Notes under the pieces: generated by a model | The model's database searches: none | The model's input: the letters and a program-made list of their open reading frames with translations, nothing else | Told to the model about the DNA's origin: nothing | Program-made: the position numbers and the translations under genes | Source: Anaeramoeba flamelloides | Taxonomy: Eukaryota > Metamonada > Anaeramoebidae | NCBI GenBank assembly: GCA_027625915.1 | Contig: JANTQA010000075.1 | Coordinates: 1,426,001 to 1,490,000, forward strand | Reading direction: 5' to 3' | Length of the DNA: 64,000 nt | Part shown: in pieces, positions 1 through 13,100 of the stretch | Numbering within the stretch: position 1 is the stretch's first letter | Layout of the letters: the number at the start of each line of letters is the position of its first letter

Positions 1-1980
1 ATCAGAATAAGCGAATCAATTTTTTTTGATTAGATGAATCTTCAAATTTCTTTGTAAATAACTATATAATAAAAGTATTTTTTTAAAATTGTTATGTTTT
101 TTTTGAAATTAAAAATTTAAATAGTGTTTTTTTTTTTTTTTTTCAACCTAATAACTGTGCCCTTAAGAGTATATTTTAATCTGGCCTTTTTATTCAATAC
201 ACATCATTTAATTGATTACCTAAAGAAAGAATTCAAAATATGGTAAACTTTGGATTTTTCTTTTAATTATTTTTTGATCCAAAAAAATTCTTATAATTCT
301 TAAAAAAAAAACAGTCATATTTAAAATAGATGATTGCAGTGGATCTAGTCATTTTCCTTTTAATAAATTAAATATTTTTATTTTAAAGTCTTTAATATTT
401 TTTCCTCATAATTGAATCTCTGATTGGAAAAAAAAATACAAGGCCTTGCCGATCAAATTAAAAAGGTGCAATTTATTATTGATTTAGGTCTTCTTTATTA
501 AACTTTTAATATAAAATTCAAATTTTAGTAATTTGAAACCAAGAGTAATTTCAATTTTAATCGAGAGTTCAATCCAAGTTTATTTGTAGCCTAATCCTAA
601 AGTCAATAATACTTGGAAAATAAATTGAAAGGAGTATTTTACAAAATTTTTTGGGTTTCTAGCCTTTTCAAGTCAAATTCCGTCTTTGGGTTGCCGATAA
701 TACTTTTCCCAATGTAAAAATTATGATTAAAAGTATAAATTTTAATTTTTCACAATTTATATTGGCTATGTATTCTCTTACATTACTAAATATGAAGTAA
801 AACATGAAACAAATTTTTGTTGATATTCAAATTCTGATGTCACTAGCTTATTTTTCATTTTTTTGTATCACCATTAGATAAAAAAATTAACAAATGATAA
901 AAAATTGTCAAATTGTAAAATGATAATAAAAAGGAAACATTTTTAATAATTTTTTTAATTATTTTTCGTTGATCAATAAAGATATCTGAAACTGAAATTC
1001 TTCAAATTGGATTAGTGCCTATTACTGAACTTATAAAGTCAATTCCACACCAATAGAAAAACCATCGAGACAAAAAATCGAAAAAAAGTTAATTGGTTAA
1101 TGTTGATAATTAAAATTCTAATCTGGAAAAATTGAACATTCTTCAGAACTATTACTATGTTAAACTCTGCTGGGACTAAAATACAATACCTTGGTGGATT
1201 GGCGTCTACCATGAAAAAGTCGAAAATTAAAGGATGTTGTTATTGAATCGAAAATCATGTTAGTGATTCAAAAGTTCGAATGTCTCTAAAATGACGATTA
1301 GTATAACAATATTAAAGTTGATATAATAAATTACAAATTAGCCTTGTATTAGTAAAAAATTCAAGAATTTTAGAAAAAAATCTGCATTTAGGGGCAAATT
1401 TAAAGGATGATTCATCAATCTTCAGACTCGTAAGTTGCAAAATATATATATACTTAAATCTGTTTCAAAATTTTGATTAGTTGTTAGAAAATTCAGTTTT
1501 TGTAAAAGGTTTAATTATTAGTCAATAGATTATTTTTACAGATTATTTTTCCATATTGGAAATATTTTGATAATACAATTACCTTTATAAAAAGGAAATA
1601 ACAATAATCAATCTTTGGGTTTTTAGTTGATGATTATTAGGTCAAACTTTGAAATTAAAAAAATTGAAAACAATAGTAGCTTTTGGGAAGTTCTAATATT
1701 TAATTTTTAATATAAATAAATACTATTATTTGGGTTTTTATTTTTAGATATGGAAAAGGAAATTAAAAAAATTATTGCCAAAATTCAAATTTTTAATAAT
1801 GATCATTAGTAAAAAATGTAATAATTTTTGATCTTAATTTTGATAATAGATTTTTTAAAAGTCATTTCAACCATGGGTTTACAAATATTATAAACCTTTG
1901 ATTACAATAGACTTTAATTATCTAAGAATCTATGGTGAAGTTAATTCTCGTGTCAATAAAATTGATTTCAAAGAATGAAA
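1..1980. other. Gene-poor AT-rich stretch
   Basis: No complete gene is visible. Short protein-like islands occur on the plus strand at about 660-720, 985-1050 and 1375-1428, the last ending in a perfect GTAAGT. No continuous frame joins them and I recognise no family. They may be isolated exons of a gene starting outside the window, or old relics. Confidence 0.4.
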
Positions 1981-2539
1981 ATTAAGGTTTACAATCCCTC
2001 AAATTTGAAAAAAGATTATCTTGTGTCGGGTGTAGTGACTTGTTAATTTGGTTCTTAGCTGATCGATCTTGTGCTGGGTATGGGTTTTAATAATGGTTCA
2101 AAATAGGCTATTTTTGTCAATTTATTTTTTTTTTTTCCGAAATCCGAATTGAAGAGTGTAAGATTAATTTATCAGAAGGCAAGTTATAAAAAATGTGGTT
2201 TGTAGGTTTTTGATTGAAATTTTTAATTAAGTTTGGTTTTATTTGGAGCTTTGAAATAAAAAATTTTTTTCATTTAGTTAATTGACTGAAAAACAAAATA
2301 AAAATTTCAATCTACAACACAAAAATCAAAATTTATTCTTAAACACCTACCAACCTATCAGCCTTAAACTCTTCAATTCAGATTATGGAAAAAATAATAA
2401 TAAGGAAAAAAGGACTTTTTGAACCACTATTAAAACCCATACCCAGCACAAGATCGATCAGCTAAGAACCAAATTAACAAGTCACTACACCCGACACAAG
2501 ATAATCTTTTTCCCAATTTCAGGGATTATAAACCTTAAG
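1981..2539. repeat. Imperfect inverted repeat (fold-back), ~560 bp
   Basis: The left arm starts at about 1981 (ATTAAGGTTTACAATCCC) and reads as the reverse complement of the right arm ending at about 2539. The match is strong over the outer ~120 bases of each arm, which share GATCGATCTTGTGCTGGGTA or its complement. It weakens toward the loop near 2270. A diverged single-arm copy lies at 63868-63985. No coding capacity was seen, so it is probably a non-autonomous fold-back element. Confidence 0.75.
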
Positions 2540-4930
2540 GGGAAGTCAAAATATTTTAAATTTTTGGATTTTTGTGGGATTTTAAAGAAAATTATGAAAA
2601 ATTTTTCATTTGACAAAATTTTAGTATTATAACAAACAAAACAAGGTAAAAATTAAAATCCATTTTTTTTTTTTTGATATTTGTTCTGGATATGTCAGAA
2701 TTATTGTAAAATATATTGACACCCTTGCACGATACCCTAGAATATTTTAAACTGAAGAATTACATTTTTGGGTCTCAGATAATGATAAACTCGGATAATA
2801 TCGAAGTTTATGTGTAGTACAGATCCAAGAATAAACTGTAAAAATCCGTGTTCCCAAAAAATGTCTTTCGGTGATTTATTTAAAACGCTCTCCCAAATCA
2901 GTCACTTTGGAAATTATAACAACTTTTGAAGGAAGAAAGTTTTGAAAATTCTTGTTTCCAAGATAAAAATTGAATTCTTACCTATTAAACCACGATCATT
3001 TTTCCATCTTTTTGACTTGAACGATCTTAATTTCTTGACTTTTGGCTTGAAGTATTCTATTTGAGAAATAAGCGTGTCTTGTCCATTAAGAAGAAAATAT
3101 TCTATAACCAGAAGGGCCTATTAAGCAAAGGTATTTGGAAAAAAGGCCAAGATAAAGAGATAATTTAACAAGAAGGTAGTTGGAAGCTAAAGAAGGATGA
3201 AGATTTACCCTATAAATACTTATATATTTTTTTCTGCTTCGAAACAAACGAACCCAGAGAACTTTGAGTACAATTGCAGTTTCTTGACTATACAATTTGG
3301 AAATTGGTTTGTAAGAAAAAAAAAATTATTAGAAAAATTGACCCGCATCATACTTCAATTCAGAAAAAATTTTAACAGACTGACAAAACAAATTAAAATA
3401 CTTTTCGTTTGCAAGTTGAACTAGATCTTTAAACGTTTTTGTTTTCATTTCTTTCCCTTTATTTTTTGTTGCAAGCCTCACTTTTTTTTCAATATCCCGT
3501 AAAAGATTTGACTGATTTGTGCTATAAAAAAAAAAGAAGGAGTATATTTTTTTGTTTACCTCGTTAAAGACAAGTTTTTAGTGGTTTTGGTTCACAAGAA
3601 AATGAAAAAAAATTACATTTCGTCAAACAGCATTTTTTTTAGTTTTGAAAAAGAACAAAAAATAAATATTCGATTTTTGGAAATGGAATTCTTTTTTTTT
3701 TACAATTGTGTATGTTTCAAAATTGAAGAAAAAAATTGAGAAAACACTTGTTGAGTTCATTTCCACGTCTATTTTGGAAAATTTAGAATTTTTTTTGTAA
3801 AAGTTCGCAAATTGTGGAAAAAAAACTTCTTTGAATATTTTACTTTTGATGCAAAGAAATTCCAAATTTTTAACAGGTGAAAGTTAAATTATTTGACAAA
3901 CGAACTGAATGGTTTCAATGAATACCAAATATTATTTCTGTTCTTGGAATTCAATTTTTGAAAAGAAAAGTAATTCCAAATCAAATTCGCTTTTATAAAA
4001 AAGTTAAAAACAAAAAAGAAAAAATTACCTTTATTGAACAATTTTAATTGGCTTACAGCCTAAAGACTTGAAAATAAAACTCGAGTCAATTTTTAAGTCA
4101 GAGAGAAACCACCATCCTTTACATTATTGAACAATTCGTAAGTTATAAAATTTGGATGTCTTCAATCAGAAACCGGAAAGGAATCAAATTACAATCTCAC
4201 TTTCTTGTGTTTTATGGTTTTTTTTGCTCAAGTTTGACAATTTAGTTTAGTCTGGAGTGTTTATCTATTAACAATTGTCGAGTTAGTTATCCGATCTATT
4301 GTTCGTGTCAGTAAATCGTAATTTTTTTCCCTTATGAATTTGTTCGATCTTTTTATAAAATTAAGAACTTTTCTTATGTTATGATTCGAAAATATTATTG
4401 TACTACCATATAACACATTTTTCTTTTCTGAAATAGGTATTAGACAGCAGAATTCCAATAATCATTTTTTTTTAAAAATTTTGTAATTTGGGTAAAATCG
4501 TTTTTCAATCGTACAAAATATACAAATTATTAACCTTATCCTCTTCAATTTTTATATTCTGAAAGAACAGAAATACAGTGTTAGAAATAGAAAAATAGTC
4601 TTGCCTTTAAAAAAATTAAATATTCCTAAATGTAAGTTGGATTTATGTTTTTTTGAAAATTAAAAGTAGCATTTATTAATGGTTTTTAATGGTAACATGT
4701 TTTATCTCAATACTAACAGTTAATTTGCAGTAATATGAAAAAATATGTATTAGCTCGACTTTATCATAAAAATCATTAAATTGTGATATCCAACATTCTC
4801 TTGATAAAATAAAATTTTTTTAAAAAGAAAATTATTTTTTTTATATCACGTAACAAAATCAAATCCCCTGACTTTTACAAAGACTTGACTCATTTAGGTC
4901 GCTTTTCCTCTTTAAAGTTGTTAAAATGTG
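2540..4930. other. Gene-free AT-rich stretch with one richer island
   Basis: Most of it is low-complexity A/T sequence. About 2690-2940 is visibly richer in G+C and protein-like on the plus strand, but no intact frame spans it. Nothing else could be supported. Confidence 0.4.
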
Positions 4931-5438
4931 TTAGAAAGGGCTTTGGTTTGTCTTCAGTTTCTCCAAGTGTTTGAAAGACAGAAAACTTTTGTAAATGCTA
5001 AGTATTTTTTCTAATAGAAAAAAAAATAATTGTTAATTTTTGTTCAAAATACTAATATATTCACAAAAAATTCAAATAAACTATCTTTCATAATAATTGG
5101 CCCATTAAAAATCAAATTTTAAAGAAAAATATTTTTAATAATTGAAGTTATCTATTATAATATAAAATTTTAGATTTTAATATTCAATACTATACTCAAG
5201 AGATATTTATTTTTTATCTAAAAATAAAAGAAAGAAAAATAAAAAAAACTGTTAAAAAAAATTGGGACATTTATTTTGAAAGAAGCATTACATGAAAAAT
5301 AGAAAATTTAAAAAAGTAAAAAAACCCATTTATCGATTCTCCTTCCATTGGAATAACTAAATCTAATCTCTTTTTCATATTTGAAACTAAATTTTTCATT
5401 AATTCATCTGTTACTTCTTTCAAATTTTTCATTTTCAT
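4931..5438 (-). CDS. Candidate small two-exon gene, unknown function
   Basis: Weak candidate. Exon 1 (5438..5326) starts at an ATG and encodes a lysine-rich helical stretch containing LKEVTDELMKNLVSNMKKRL and VIPMEGES. It ends at a GTTTTT donor in phase 2. After an intron of about 330 bp, a TTAG acceptor at 4999-4998 opens exon 2 (4997..4931), which reads IYKSFLSFKHLEKLK and stops at TAA. The phases agree and the product would be 59 residues. I recognise no family. For it: mixed, non-low-complexity codon use in both exons and matching phase. Against it: very short, no conserved motif, and exon 2 is also open in a second frame. It could be part of a longer gene. Confidence 0.3.
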
Positions 5439-8307
5439 TTTCCATTTTAACAAAACACTTTTGAAAAAATAAAAAAGAGAAAAAATGATTTATTTGCAAA
5501 CTTTTCATTGTGAGAGGAAAAACTTCAAAACGATACAAAAGCAATCCATTATTCAAATGTAAGGTGGGCTATTTATAATGAAATTTAGTTTATATTAATA
5601 AAATTTTTAGTTCAATTTCCATTTTGGAAATCAAATAAACACCACTTTTAAAATAACACAACAAAAAGAATCTTTTGAATGATCAACTAATTTTATAAAG
5701 TTTCTTCACATTTTACCAATAGAATGCTTTATTCAAAGCTAGTGTAAAAAAATTTGAAAAGGAAAAATGAACTAAAAATTTTCCGATATTTATTTGAATT
5801 TATCATTATAAAATCATAAATGAATTTAGAATCAAACAAATTATTAATATATTTCATCAATGGACTTGAATATAAAATAGATTTCTTTTTTTAAAAAAAA
5901 ATAGGGTTGTTACCTCTTCACAGGTTGAAAAACCGAAAAGAGGAAGATTAATTTTCCTTCTATTAGGTTATCGTCTAAAAAATTAAAATTAAATTCAAGT
6001 TGAGTTTTTATGTACAATATAAAGAAACTTGAAGAGGAATAACAAAAAGAAAACAATTGTACAAAAAAACGTAATAATTGGTAGTAATGTAACTGTTTTG
6101 TTGAGAAATCATAAGAAAAGTTATCCAAGTCCTTTCATCTTTCCTAGAATATTGAAAAGGTTTTAACTGAAGAACAAATTCTTTAAATAATGGATGAAGG
6201 GTTCGTTGGTTGAAAACCTTATAACTCCAATGCAATTTATAACACCATGATTAACTGAGAAACTATTTATTTGATTTTTTATTATTGTGTTTGTTGATCT
6301 AAAAGGATCGATATGTTTGTCAACCAAATAAAATGAAAATACAATAAAAACGCTTTGATCTTTTCCTTGATTGAATAAAGATATCTCTTTGTAAGGTTTT
6401 TAAAAGAATAACTTTTTTTTTAAAAAAAAACCCTAAATACAATTTTAAAGTTTCAGGCAAATAGGAGGTAATTTTGTTGAATCACCTCTGCTCAACAATA
6501 AAAAAAAAAGAATAACTTTTTTTCAGACAATCTTTTTTTTTGATCAAAAAAAAATTATTTGTTAAAATATATTGCTCAATTAGCCAGAAAAAGTAATCAA
6601 CTATTATATGGCAATTAAATTTTTATCACAATATTTTGACATTTATCACGATTTTTAAATAATTATCATGATTCTAACTAGAATATTGCGAATTTTGATA
6701 TTATCACGATATTATTGGTTATCACAATTTTCTACAATATTGCGATTTGTTAAAAATAATCGGGATTTTTGAAAGGGTATCGGGAATTGATATTGATATC
6801 TTCAAAAACTCTATTATCTCGATTTTTGTTGCAAAAATAAAACAAAATAAAAAAATAATCCCGAAAATAAATATAAAAAGAACCAGAATGATATTTGAAG
6901 AAATCGAAATCGAATAAGAAAAATATAACTGTTACAAAAGAATCAAAAATTAATAAAAAGAACTAGAAAGACAAACAAAAATATAAATTAGAAAAAAAAA
7001 AAATGATGACCTATCTAAAAAAAAGATTCCACTCTAAAACAAGAATTCTGGTTTTGATTAGAATATGGATCAAAACACGAAAAACCACTTTCAATAACTT
7101 TATTAATGTGATTCAACATATTTGAAAAATAGTTTATTACTAATCGAGAAAGTAAATTTTTTCTAAGAATTATTATTTGTTAATTAGTATTATTTTTTAT
7201 GAATTGACAATGCAAGTTTTGAATTCTTTTTTCATATCATTAATACTGTTATGAAACAAAAATATTTTTACATATATAATATTATAAATTATTATTTTTT
7301 TTTTTTTAATTTAACAATTAAACATAAATTTATGAAAAATTTAACTATTTTTAGGATCAATAAACACATTAATCAGATTTGAATAGAGAAGGAGATCTAG
7401 GTATTTTTATTTGTTAGGTTGATAATAAAAATATTAATTTTTTATTATTCAATTGAGTTCGTTTTTTAATTGAACTGGTTTTCGATTTTGCTCTAAAATC
7501 CTCAATCAAAAAAGTTGTAAACTTTTTTGAATGTTTCATTTTTTTTCAAAATAGAAATAAAAACTTGAATTTGTTGCCAAAAGATTTTGAATAAAACTTT
7601 ATATAGCAGTAAAATGGGAAATGAAAAACATTATAGACTAAATACCAATAATAAGCAGTAAAAAAAAAAAAAAAAATCGTATGAACATATATATATATAT
7701 TGATATATAAGCAAATGACCAAAAAATTAATCTTTTGATTTTAAAAAATTTAAACATTTTTTGGCGAATCTTTAATAATTTTGTAAAAAAAATATTAAGA
7801 TTTCTGAATGAAAAAATAATTCTTTTAGAATAAAAAAATATTTAATAAATTAATATATTTATATATTTAAAACCCACAATCAAGGTGATATTGAAATTTT
7901 AATTGGAATCAAAAAATGAAACAAAATCACCCATATTTGATTTAAAACGATAAAAATGAATTTTTTGCTTATTCATTGATGGGATAGTCTTCAATTTGGA
8001 AAATATGCATTCTTATATATATAATTCAAATAAATTGATATCTCAAAAAGAATTGTGGTTTTGCAGTATGTAATTTGACTATATTCTGATTCAAAATTTA
8101 CCACTTACCTTATTGAATATGTCAAATCTTGCTTCGTTTATACATAATTTGCATTAATGAAAGTTCACCTGTCTTAATAAAGGCATTAATAAGATTAATT
8201 GGTTTAAACTTGCGGATATTTATTGCAATTGTTTTTGGATTAGCTGTGTACATGTCTATGTCCTTGTGCTTGTCCTTGTACTCATGCTGTGTTTCCATGT
8301 TTATATT
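5439..8307. other. Intergenic AT-rich region
   Basis: No supported gene. A protein-like minus-strand open stretch at about 6120-6250 (HPLFKEFVLQLKPFQ) has no ATG start or recognisable domain. Poly-A/T runs and a short TA tract near 7690 are the other visible structures. Confidence 0.4.
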
Positions 8308-8382
8308 TATGTACTTGTACTTGTGCTTGTACTTGTGCTTGTACATGTGCTTGTAATTGTAATTGTAATTGTAATTGTACTT
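8308..8382. repeat. Hexanucleotide microsatellite (TTGTAC/TTGTGC then TTGTAA)
   Basis: Tandem six-base units, alternating CTTGTA and CTTGTG and then passing into TTGTAA units. Related degenerate units continue upstream to about 8245. The open frames crossing it on both strands are low-complexity artefacts. Confidence 0.85.
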
Positions 8383-8638
8383 TTATTTACATTTTTGCCT
8401 CTTTCTTTGCTTGTATTCCACTCACAATTAACAAAAGAACAACAAATCATAAGTAAATTTAAAATTTATTCAAATCAAGGCAACACAATTGAAAAATAAC
8501 ACAAGATATTTTTCAAATTGTTTGACTGAACAAATAATTACATTTTAAAATGAGATTCCTATTGGAAAATGGAAGATGAAATAACTAAAAATAAATAGAA
8601 ATAAATCCAATGAATAATTAGTATCGAAGAATTTGTGA

Positions 8639-10194
8639 CTATTTTTCCAGTCGCTGATTCTGTTGTTTCCTTTTTTTGACCTTATCCAATGTTTTGAAAA
8701 GCTTCTTTTTTTTTTGGATCATTCGCAATATTTTTAAAATCCTGGGTAATTCGCAATCTTTTTTCCAATCATCGTAATTAAAGCGGCTGTTGTTTCTTTT
8801 TGTGGTATGGAACGGCTTCACTGGGATTGCGTTTCTTTGGTTACGGGAATAAGAAAAGGGTGTGTCATCTACAATGATAATTTTGTCCATCTCTCTGCCA
8901 AGTATTGAAAGGTCTTTCAGATACCCTTCAGGGAAATTTGAACAGGACTCCTGGAACAGACGGTGGCTTATCAATTTCTTTTCGGGATCTAAGTGATCTA
9001 AAATCGAATTTGCATAGCCCTTTAAGGAGGCAGTAAAAACGACAACTTCAAACATTTGGGAACACTTTAAGAGAAACTCGTCCAAGTGAGGCCTTTTTGT
9101 GACAAATATTTTCCAATTTTTGCCTTGATTATTAAACTCAAACGAGAAATCATAGTTTTTGTTTTCCGTAAACGAGCTTGAAATCAGTGTTTGGTCCAAG
9201 TCTAAGCATAGTGTGAATTTCCCTTTTTTGTCAAAGCTTGGGAACGGCAAGAGTTTGGGTGGCTGAAACGAATTGTTTTCATCTTCCTTTTATTGGCGTT
9301 GTTTTGTGTGTTTTTTTTGTTTGATGAATATGATGATTTAAAAAAGTTGAAAGAGAAGGGTTAGTCAAGTTAAGTGGAATCAAAGAATTCACCTGAAATG
9401 GGTTAAACACAATTCTTTTATTGTTGTTTTGAAAAAAAAAAGAAAAAAAAAAAAGAGATTATTTGAGAGAAAAAGAACAATTTTAGAAACCATTTAAAGT
9501 TCCATTCTTCTTCAAAAAATTTGTTTTGAAGTAAGGCAGAAGAAAAGTTAAATTTTAATTTTAAAAAAAAAAAATTGAGAAGTTCGAAAATTACGACTTT
9601 GAAAAATTAAAATTTTAAAATAAAAACAAAGCTTAGAAAAAAGTAAAATAGAAAACAGAGAGAGAAAGAGAAAATGAAAGAGAAAATGAAAGTCAAAGTA
9701 CAAACATCGAGTGTAATAAACCAAGGGATCATGGACTCTGATTTTTGTTCTATTTGGGTTTGGATCTCTGGTTTGTTTTCTTCCAAAGTTTGGCAATTGC
9801 TCTTGTTTTTGCTTTCTCTTTCAATTTCACTTGTCAAATTATTTATTTTTTCAATTTTTGAAACAAGCCCAAACGTTCTTTGGCTTGGAGTGAAATCGAA
9901 TAATTTAAAACTTTCAATATCATTTTGAAGTTCCGTTTTATTTCCAAGACTTTTTTCAGTATCTTTTTTGAAAATACTTTGGTTCGAATTGTCCTTCTCA
10001 TGCAAATGTTTGTTTTCTTCAGTCTTGCTTGAACTCTTTTTTGTTTTTAGGCAATCCGTATGGTTTTGATCAGTAAAGAGAAAGAATTGTGTTGGTTGAC
10101 TCTTGGTGAGTGTACGTCTTGATTTCGCTATATTGGGTTTGGTCTCTGGTAATTCCAGATCACTCAGGAAATTCCTTTTCTTGATGAGGGACAT
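8639..10194 (-). CDS. FCP1/SCP-type (HAD) protein phosphatase
   Basis: Predicted Ser/Thr phosphatase of the FCP1-homology HAD group, whose members dephosphorylate substrates such as the RNA polymerase II C-terminal tail. Two-exon model: exon 1 10194..9706 (ATG start), a GTTTGT donor, intron 9705..9287, exon 2 9286..8639 (TAG), about 378 residues, in phase. The N-terminal ~150 residues are Lys/Ser/Glu-rich and probably disordered. The catalytic signature DLDQT is at about residues 192-196, with the nucleophile and acid/base Asp spaced as in the family's DxDxT. VVFTASLKGYA (motif II) and IIIVDDTPFSY (motif III Asp pair) follow. The join also restores the WFI...LP spacing seen before the signature in CTDSPL2-type proteins. 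Weak point: the acceptor AAAAG has no pyrimidine tract. The family is sure; the substrate and exact first-exon end are not. Confidence 0.85.
9287..9705 (-). other. Intron of the FCP1-type phosphatase gene
   Basis: About 419 bases, GT...AG, T-rich on the minus strand. It contains a possible 22-base cassette at 9393-9414 that I did not adopt. Confidence 0.55.
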
Positions 10195-13100
10195 AAAAGT
10201 TTAATTTTTGTTTTTTAATTAAAAAAAGAGACTCAAATAAAACCAAAAAAAAGAAAAAATGATGGAGTTCAGTTAAAAACTTTGCTATTTTCTGATTGGT
10301 CGTTTAAATTTGCAGTTTGTTGTGTTTGAATTATTTTTAATTTTTTAAACTTTTTTTTATGAAAGATCATAATATAAAATTAATGTTTCTAGCCACTTTG
10401 GGAAAAGTTTGTCCATTAAAAATTAATCATTTTTGTTCAACTTTTCAAAGCAAAATATTTGATTAATTTGACAATTGTACAGTTTTTTTACATATTATTT
10501 ATCTTTCGAAAAATCACATTGTGCTTTCTCTGTTTTTGTTTCAGGTTCTGGAAATTTGTCTCCTTTATGATTTTCAAAACAAATTAAAAATAACTTAAAA
10601 TATTTCGAAACTCTTCTGTTTTGCCATGATCAAAAAATAAGCTACCAAAAATCTAATAATCATTGTTTCGAAATAACACCAGTGCATTTTTTTTCTTCTT
10701 GTTCCAATACAAAATCTAATTAATCTTACAAGTAATATATCTAAGGCCAAATCAATTTTGAATGTAAATTCCTTAATATATTTTAGGTAAATTATTATTT
10801 AAGAATGAAATTTGGCAAAATTTTTAAAAAAATGTGTGGTTTTAGTTCAATTTTTGTGTTTTTTGACAAAAATTTTCTTTAAGGACTACGTTGGCAATTC
10901 AACAATTTATCTCAACCCAACTTGGTATAATCTCTTTTATAGTGACTAGGAATGATCTTTAAAATATTCTCCAATTTGGATGAAAAAAAATCATTTTTTG
11001 TCATTTTTTAAATGAAATTGAAATTTTGAGATAACTGAACTCGAACACCTTTGTTCAGGAACGTAAAAATGAAAAAAATAAATAATCACGATTTTTACAT
11101 TTAAAAGTACTCTCCAATAAATAAACAACTTTAAATCTGAATGATAGTATTGTTAATGATTTTTGATCATTGTAGGTACTTTGAATTGTTACGTTGTCTC
11201 CACAAACCATACAACCATTTCAACCCTACTGTTAAATATTATAAGAAATAGAAATTGGTTGTCTATTATAAAGTTGTGTTTTTAGAAATAGATAATCCAA
11301 TTTCGATCCTAAGATCAAAATTTCCACTTCTCTTTCTTTTATAGAGTTATTTTTTTTGTAAAAACCCAAACAAAAACTAAATTTTCTAAAGAATTGAAAT
11401 CACAGAAACCCTAGAAATCACAGAAATCATAGAAACCATGGTAACTTGAAAGTATTTTTCAATCTTTATTTTTTAATTGTAAAAACCTGAGATTTTTACA
11501 ATTTTGGAAATTGAAGAACAACGTTAATGAAAGTATTTTCATGATTTTGTATGTCAATTTCCAAAACCAAATGACCAAGAAATTGATAACTTATTTTTAA
11601 TTCTTCAAATATAAATTTTACAGTTTATGATGAGCTTTAATAACCCTTTTACAGTTTGTTGTACAAAATTAAAATTTCTCGTATTGAAAATCAATTTTTG
11701 AATCTTTGAGATTTTAAAGGTAGGGATGTAAGGAATGTATTAATTAACAAAGGGGAATGATTTTGTATTTTTTTTTTTTGGTTCTTTTGGTTTTTACTTG
11801 AATACAAACTACCAACTTTATCTAAGGGGAATTTATCTCTTTAAATTGTTTGTTATAACAGGATCCATTGAAAACACTCTTCACATTTTTTGTGATTTTT
11901 TGAAAAAAAAGTTTTATTTGGATCGTTTTTCTCAAAAAAGAATTTGTTGTGTCAAGAGAAATTGGGCCGAGGTTGTTTTGTAAAGTTTTGAACAATTTTT
12001 CATGAAAGGATCTTGTGGAAAATTAACTTTGCAAAAAGTAGTCAGTTTTTAATATTTTTAAATAAAGCATTTTCTCAGCTGAGAAAAAATGATCATTCAA
12101 TTTTTGGAAATGGAGAATTTTGAGAGATTTAATACAACACCAAAGTAATCACCTTGCCACTATTCCAAAATATCCTTGTTTGAAAATAATAAAGACTTTT
12201 TCTATATTTTGAAGGGTAGAAATTAAAATAACAAAGGTATATTCATCCAAAATTTTCATTTATATCCTTATTGATATTTGCAAAATTTTTTTAGAAAACT
12301 ATCAACTCAGCTCACAATCCAAAAAAAGAATAGATATGACCTACAATATGTAAGGACTTTATAAATTTTTTTCAAGTTAAATTAAATAAAAAAGTCGATT
12401 TTTGCCAACCTTCTATTTTATTTTGAGATAGAAGTACAGAAAAATTATTGAAATTTTTTACATTTTTCCTTCTTAGATTTCTTTGAATAATATTTTTTTT
12501 GTTGGATTTGTAAACCAACCATGATATCTGATAAAAATACACAACACTTCAAATTTGAATTTCAAAGCTAATCATTAAAATTTACTCTATTTTGCATAGA
12601 TAAATTTCCCAATTTAATCCTTCATTTTTCCTATTTCTTTTTTAAATAATAGAACTTTATACAATCAATATCAAATTTACTAATGATTTATTATCAGTTT
12701 AGTCTGATCAAATAAGTATTCTTGAAAAAAAAAACTTTTTTTATTTTAAAACCTGTAAAAAACTATTATGTATGTATAACTTTGACAATATAAAAATTTC
12801 AAGGAAGTAATATTTTTAAAAAATAAAAAAAAAAAAATGAGATTATCTAAAAATTAAATTTTGTTAAAATTTGTGTTTTAGCTTTTGAAAATGATGAGTT
12901 AACATCTGTTAAACAATTTATTAAATTGAATAATTTTTTGAAATCCAAACGTCCCATTATTCAAATATAAAACGAAAAAATTAACATATTTTATTTCTTA
13001 AAAATTATTTTAATTCCTGAAAATGATATAAAATATTTTTCGTTTTATGTTGGAAAGTATTGATTTTCTAGAAAATTTTTTATTTTATTTGATTTTCAAT

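Noticed and set aside
8122-8499. Three overlapping frames near the hexanucleotide repeat
   Set aside because: Low-complexity translation of a microsatellite on both strands.
9393-9414. 22-base micro-exon (IVFNPFQ) in the phosphatase intron
   Set aside because: It needs phase 2 from exon 1; the candidate phase-2 donors either create a stop or are poor, whereas direct splicing fits in phase 0.
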